In this document: positions 13,087 through 14,638 of the stretch, one piece after another
Numbering within the stretch: position 1 is the first letter of the stretch
Layout: each line of letters opens with the position of its first letter
NCBI GenBank assembly: GCA_040080965.1
Contig: JBEBHH010000061.1
Location: 1-14,638, forward strand
Reading direction: 5' to 3'
DNA from: SHZI01 sp040080965
GTDB lineage: Bacteria; Pseudomonadota; Gammaproteobacteria; Steroidobacterales; GCA-2729495
DNA length: 14,638 nt
The notes under the pieces: generated by a model
What the model saw: only the letters and a program-made list of their open reading frames with translations
What the model was told of the DNA's origin: nothing
Databases searched by the model: none
Program-made: the position numbers and the translations under genes

Positions 13087-14088
13087 ATGCAGCCATCGAT
13101 CAGCGAATTCTTGAAGCCACGCAGCGTCCGGGTCCAGGCGGAAACGGGTAATCGCGCGCGTATCGTCATCGAACCCCTCGAGCGTGGCTTCGGCCACACC
13201 CTGGGCAACGCGCTACGCCGGGTCCTGCTCTCGAGCATGCCGGGCGCCGCCATCGTGGAGGCCGAGATCGAGGGCGTGCTCCACGAGTACACCAGCATCG
13301 AGGGTGTGCAGGAAGACGTGGTCGAGATCCTCCTCAACCTGAAGGGCGTGGCCATCCGCATGCACTCGCGGGACCGCGTGGAGCTGACCGTGCACCGCAA
13401 GGGCCCCGGCCCCGTCACGGCTGGCGACATCGTCGTCGACCACGACGTGGAAGTCGTCAACCCGAAGCATGTCATCGCCAATCTCACCAGCAGCGGCGAG
13501 CTGAAGATGATGCTGACCATCGAGCGGGGCCGCGGCTACCGTGCCGCCGTCACCCAGCAGGACCCCGAGGAGCAGAGCACCGGTATCGGCCGCCTGCGCC
13601 TGGATGCCTCGTTCAGCCCGGTCCGCAAGGTCACCTACACGGTGGAATCGGCCCGCGTTGAGCAGCGCACCGACCTGGACAAGCTGGTCCTGGACGTGGA
13701 GACCAACGGCACGATCGATCCGGAAGACGCGATCCGTCGCGCCGGCACGATCCTCAAGGACCAGCTGGACGTGTTCCTCGAGCTGCGCGGACAGGACGAG
13801 GCCACCTTGACCACGGCTGAGTCCCAGATCGAGCCCATCCTGCTGCGCCCCGTGGATGAGCTCGAGCTCACGGTGCGCTCCGCCAACTGCCTCAAGGCGG
13901 AGAACATCAACTACATCGGCGATCTCGTGCAGCGCACGGAAGTCGAACTGCTCCGCACCCCGAACCTCGGCAAGAAGTCGCTTACCGAGATCAAGGAAGT
14001 GCTGGAGAGCCATGGCCTTTCCTTAGGGATGCGCATTGAGAACTGGCCGCCCCCGGGCCTGGCCAAGCACGACGACAAGGCCGCCTGA
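13087..14088 (+). CDS. rpoA: DNA-directed RNA polymerase alpha subunit
   Basis: A 333-residue alpha subunit (E. coli 329). The N-terminal domain that dimerises and holds beta and beta' has EPLERGFGHTLGNALRRVLL and EGVQEDVVEILLNLKG. A linker leads to the C-terminal domain, LRPVDELELTVRSANCLKAE, then GDLVQRTEVELLRTPNLGKK. Arg264, Asn267, Cys268 and Lys270 match the E. coli residues around Arg265 that bind UP-element DNA and activators. The tail PPGLAKHDDKAA is slightly longer than usual. A strong ribosome binding site and a palindromic spacer precede it. Confidence 0.99.
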   Translation: MQPSISEFLKPRSVRVQAETGNRARIVIEPLERGFGHTLGNALRRVLLSSMPGAAIVEAEIEGVLHEYTSIEGVQEDVVEILLNLKGVAIRMHSRDRVELTVHRKGPGPVTAGDIVVDHDVEVVNPKHVIANLTSSGELKMMLTIERGRGYRAAVTQQDPEEQSTGIGRLRLDASFSPVRKVTYTVESARVEQRTDLDKLVLDVETNGTIDPEDAIRRAGTILKDQLDVFLELRGQDEATLTTAESQIEPILLRPVDELELTVRSANCLKAENINYIGDLVQRTEVELLRTPNLGKKSLTEIKEVLESHGLSLGMRIENWPPPGLAKHDDKAA

Positions 14089-14115
14089 TACCAATACTGA
14101 TCGGAACCACGAGCG

Positions 14116-14583
14116 ATGATGCACCGTAAGGCCGGCCGAGCCCTCGGCAGGAAGAGCAGCCACCGGACTGCCATGTACCGCAACATGGCGGCCTCGCTGA
14201 TTCGTGAAGAAACGATCCGCACGACGGTGCCGAAGGCCAAGGAACTGCGCCGGGTCGTGGAACCCCTGATCACGCTGGCGAAGGTCGATGGCCTGGCCAA
14301 CCGGCGCCTGGCGTTCTCGCGGCTGCGCGACCGTCCGGCTGTCGGCAAGCTGTTCAACGACCTGGGGCCCCGCTTCAAGGCGCGGCCGGGTGGCTACCTG
14401 CGGATCCTGAAGATGGGTTTCCGGGCGGGTGACGCGGCGCCGATGGCGCTGGTCATGCTGACCGACAAGTCGGCCGCAACGGCCGAGGCCGCTGAACCGG
14501 CCAAGAAGGCCCGCAAGAAGGCTGCTCCCAAGGCCGCCGCCAGCAAGAATCCCCGCGCCAAGAAGTCCGCCACGGCGGGCTGA
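14116..14583 (+). CDS. rplQ: 50S ribosomal protein L17 with Lys/Ala-rich C-terminal tail
   Basis: The first 118 or so residues are regular L17 (MMHRKAGRALGRKSSHRTAM, then VPKAKELRRVVEPLITLAK and GGYLRILKMGFRAGDAAPMA), a protein at the tunnel exit. From about residue 119 a tail of roughly 37 residues follows, rich in Ala and Lys (EPAKKARKKAAPKAAASKNP). The total is 155 against 127 in E. coli. Two ATGs are adjacent (14116, 14119); the first matches the canonical MRHRK start, while the second is better spaced from CGAG (14110-14113). It is the last gene of the alpha cluster. Confidence 0.97.
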   Translation: MMHRKAGRALGRKSSHRTAMYRNMAASLIREETIRTTVPKAKELRRVVEPLITLAKVDGLANRRLAFSRLRDRPAVGKLFNDLGPRFKARPGGYLRILKMGFRAGDAAPMALVMLTDKSAATAEAAEPAKKARKKAAPKAAASKNPRAKKSATAG

Positions 14584-14588
14584 TCGCC

Positions 14589-14610
14589 GCAGGAGCGGCC
14601 TGAGCCGCGA
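14589..14610 (+). repeat. REP-like hairpin after rplQ, possible operon end
   Basis: Six bases after the rplQ stop, GCAG leads into GAGCGGC-CTGA-GCCGCGACC. The perfect stem is GCGGC/GCCGC (14595-14599 with 14604-14608). It shares AGGAGCG, a four-base loop and CGCGA with the element after tuf, with matching changes on both arms. No T tract follows in the visible 30 bases, so I do not call an intrinsic terminator. It may mark the 3' end of the transcript. REP-family membership is inferred. Confidence 0.55.
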
Positions 14611-14638
14611 CCGGCTACCTGCCCCGCCGGGAATCGAG

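Overview
The window is one contiguous block of 29 plus-strand translation genes: the 3' end of tuf, then the S10, spc and alpha ribosomal-protein clusters in the order rpsJ-rplC-rplD-rplW-rplB-rpsS-rplV-rpsC-rplP-rpmC-rpsQ-rplN-rplX-rplE-rpsN-rpsH-rplF-rplR-rpsE-rpmD-rplO-secY-rpmJ-rpsM-rpsK-rpsD-rpoA-rplQ. All were identified by recognising the translated families; no database was consulted.

The organism is most likely a high-GC gammaproteobacterium. Gene order is proteobacterial. rpmJ follows secY directly, without the infA that betaproteobacteria usually carry there. S14 is the long zinc-free form, and L36 is the zinc-ribbon form. REP-like hairpins of the Pseudomonas/Stenotrophomonas type lie just after tuf and just after rplQ. 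A xanthomonad-, Steroidobacter- or Nevskia-like lineage would fit, but I cannot place it more closely.

Layout: tuf end (1-96); REP-like spacer (97-156); rpsJ (157-471); an unusually long 356-bp spacer (472-827) with a strong extended -10 promoter and a long imperfect hairpin; then the rest of the S10 cluster (rplC to rpsQ, 828-5770), the spc cluster (rplN to rpmJ, 5795-11516) and the alpha cluster (rpsM to rplQ, 11519-14583). Most genes are 0-40 bp apart and two pairs share ATGA (rplD/rplW, rpmC/rpsQ). The larger gaps are rpsN-rpsH (68 bp), rplF-rplR (72 bp) and rpsD-rpoA (93 bp), and each holds inverted or tandem repeats.

The products make ribosomal subunits, the SecY translocon channel and the RNA polymerase alpha subunit, so protein synthesis, export and transcription capacity are co-expressed. 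The regulatory layout seems to differ from E. coli: the promoter lies after rpsJ rather than before it, and there is no room for an S4 leader between rpmJ and rpsM.

The content is mostly ordinary. I see no new biological system. The points worth a second look are the Ala/Lys/Pro-rich terminal extensions on L23, S17, S11, L30 and L17, including a perfect 15-bp in-frame tandem duplication in rpsK, and the structured spacers that could be control elements.
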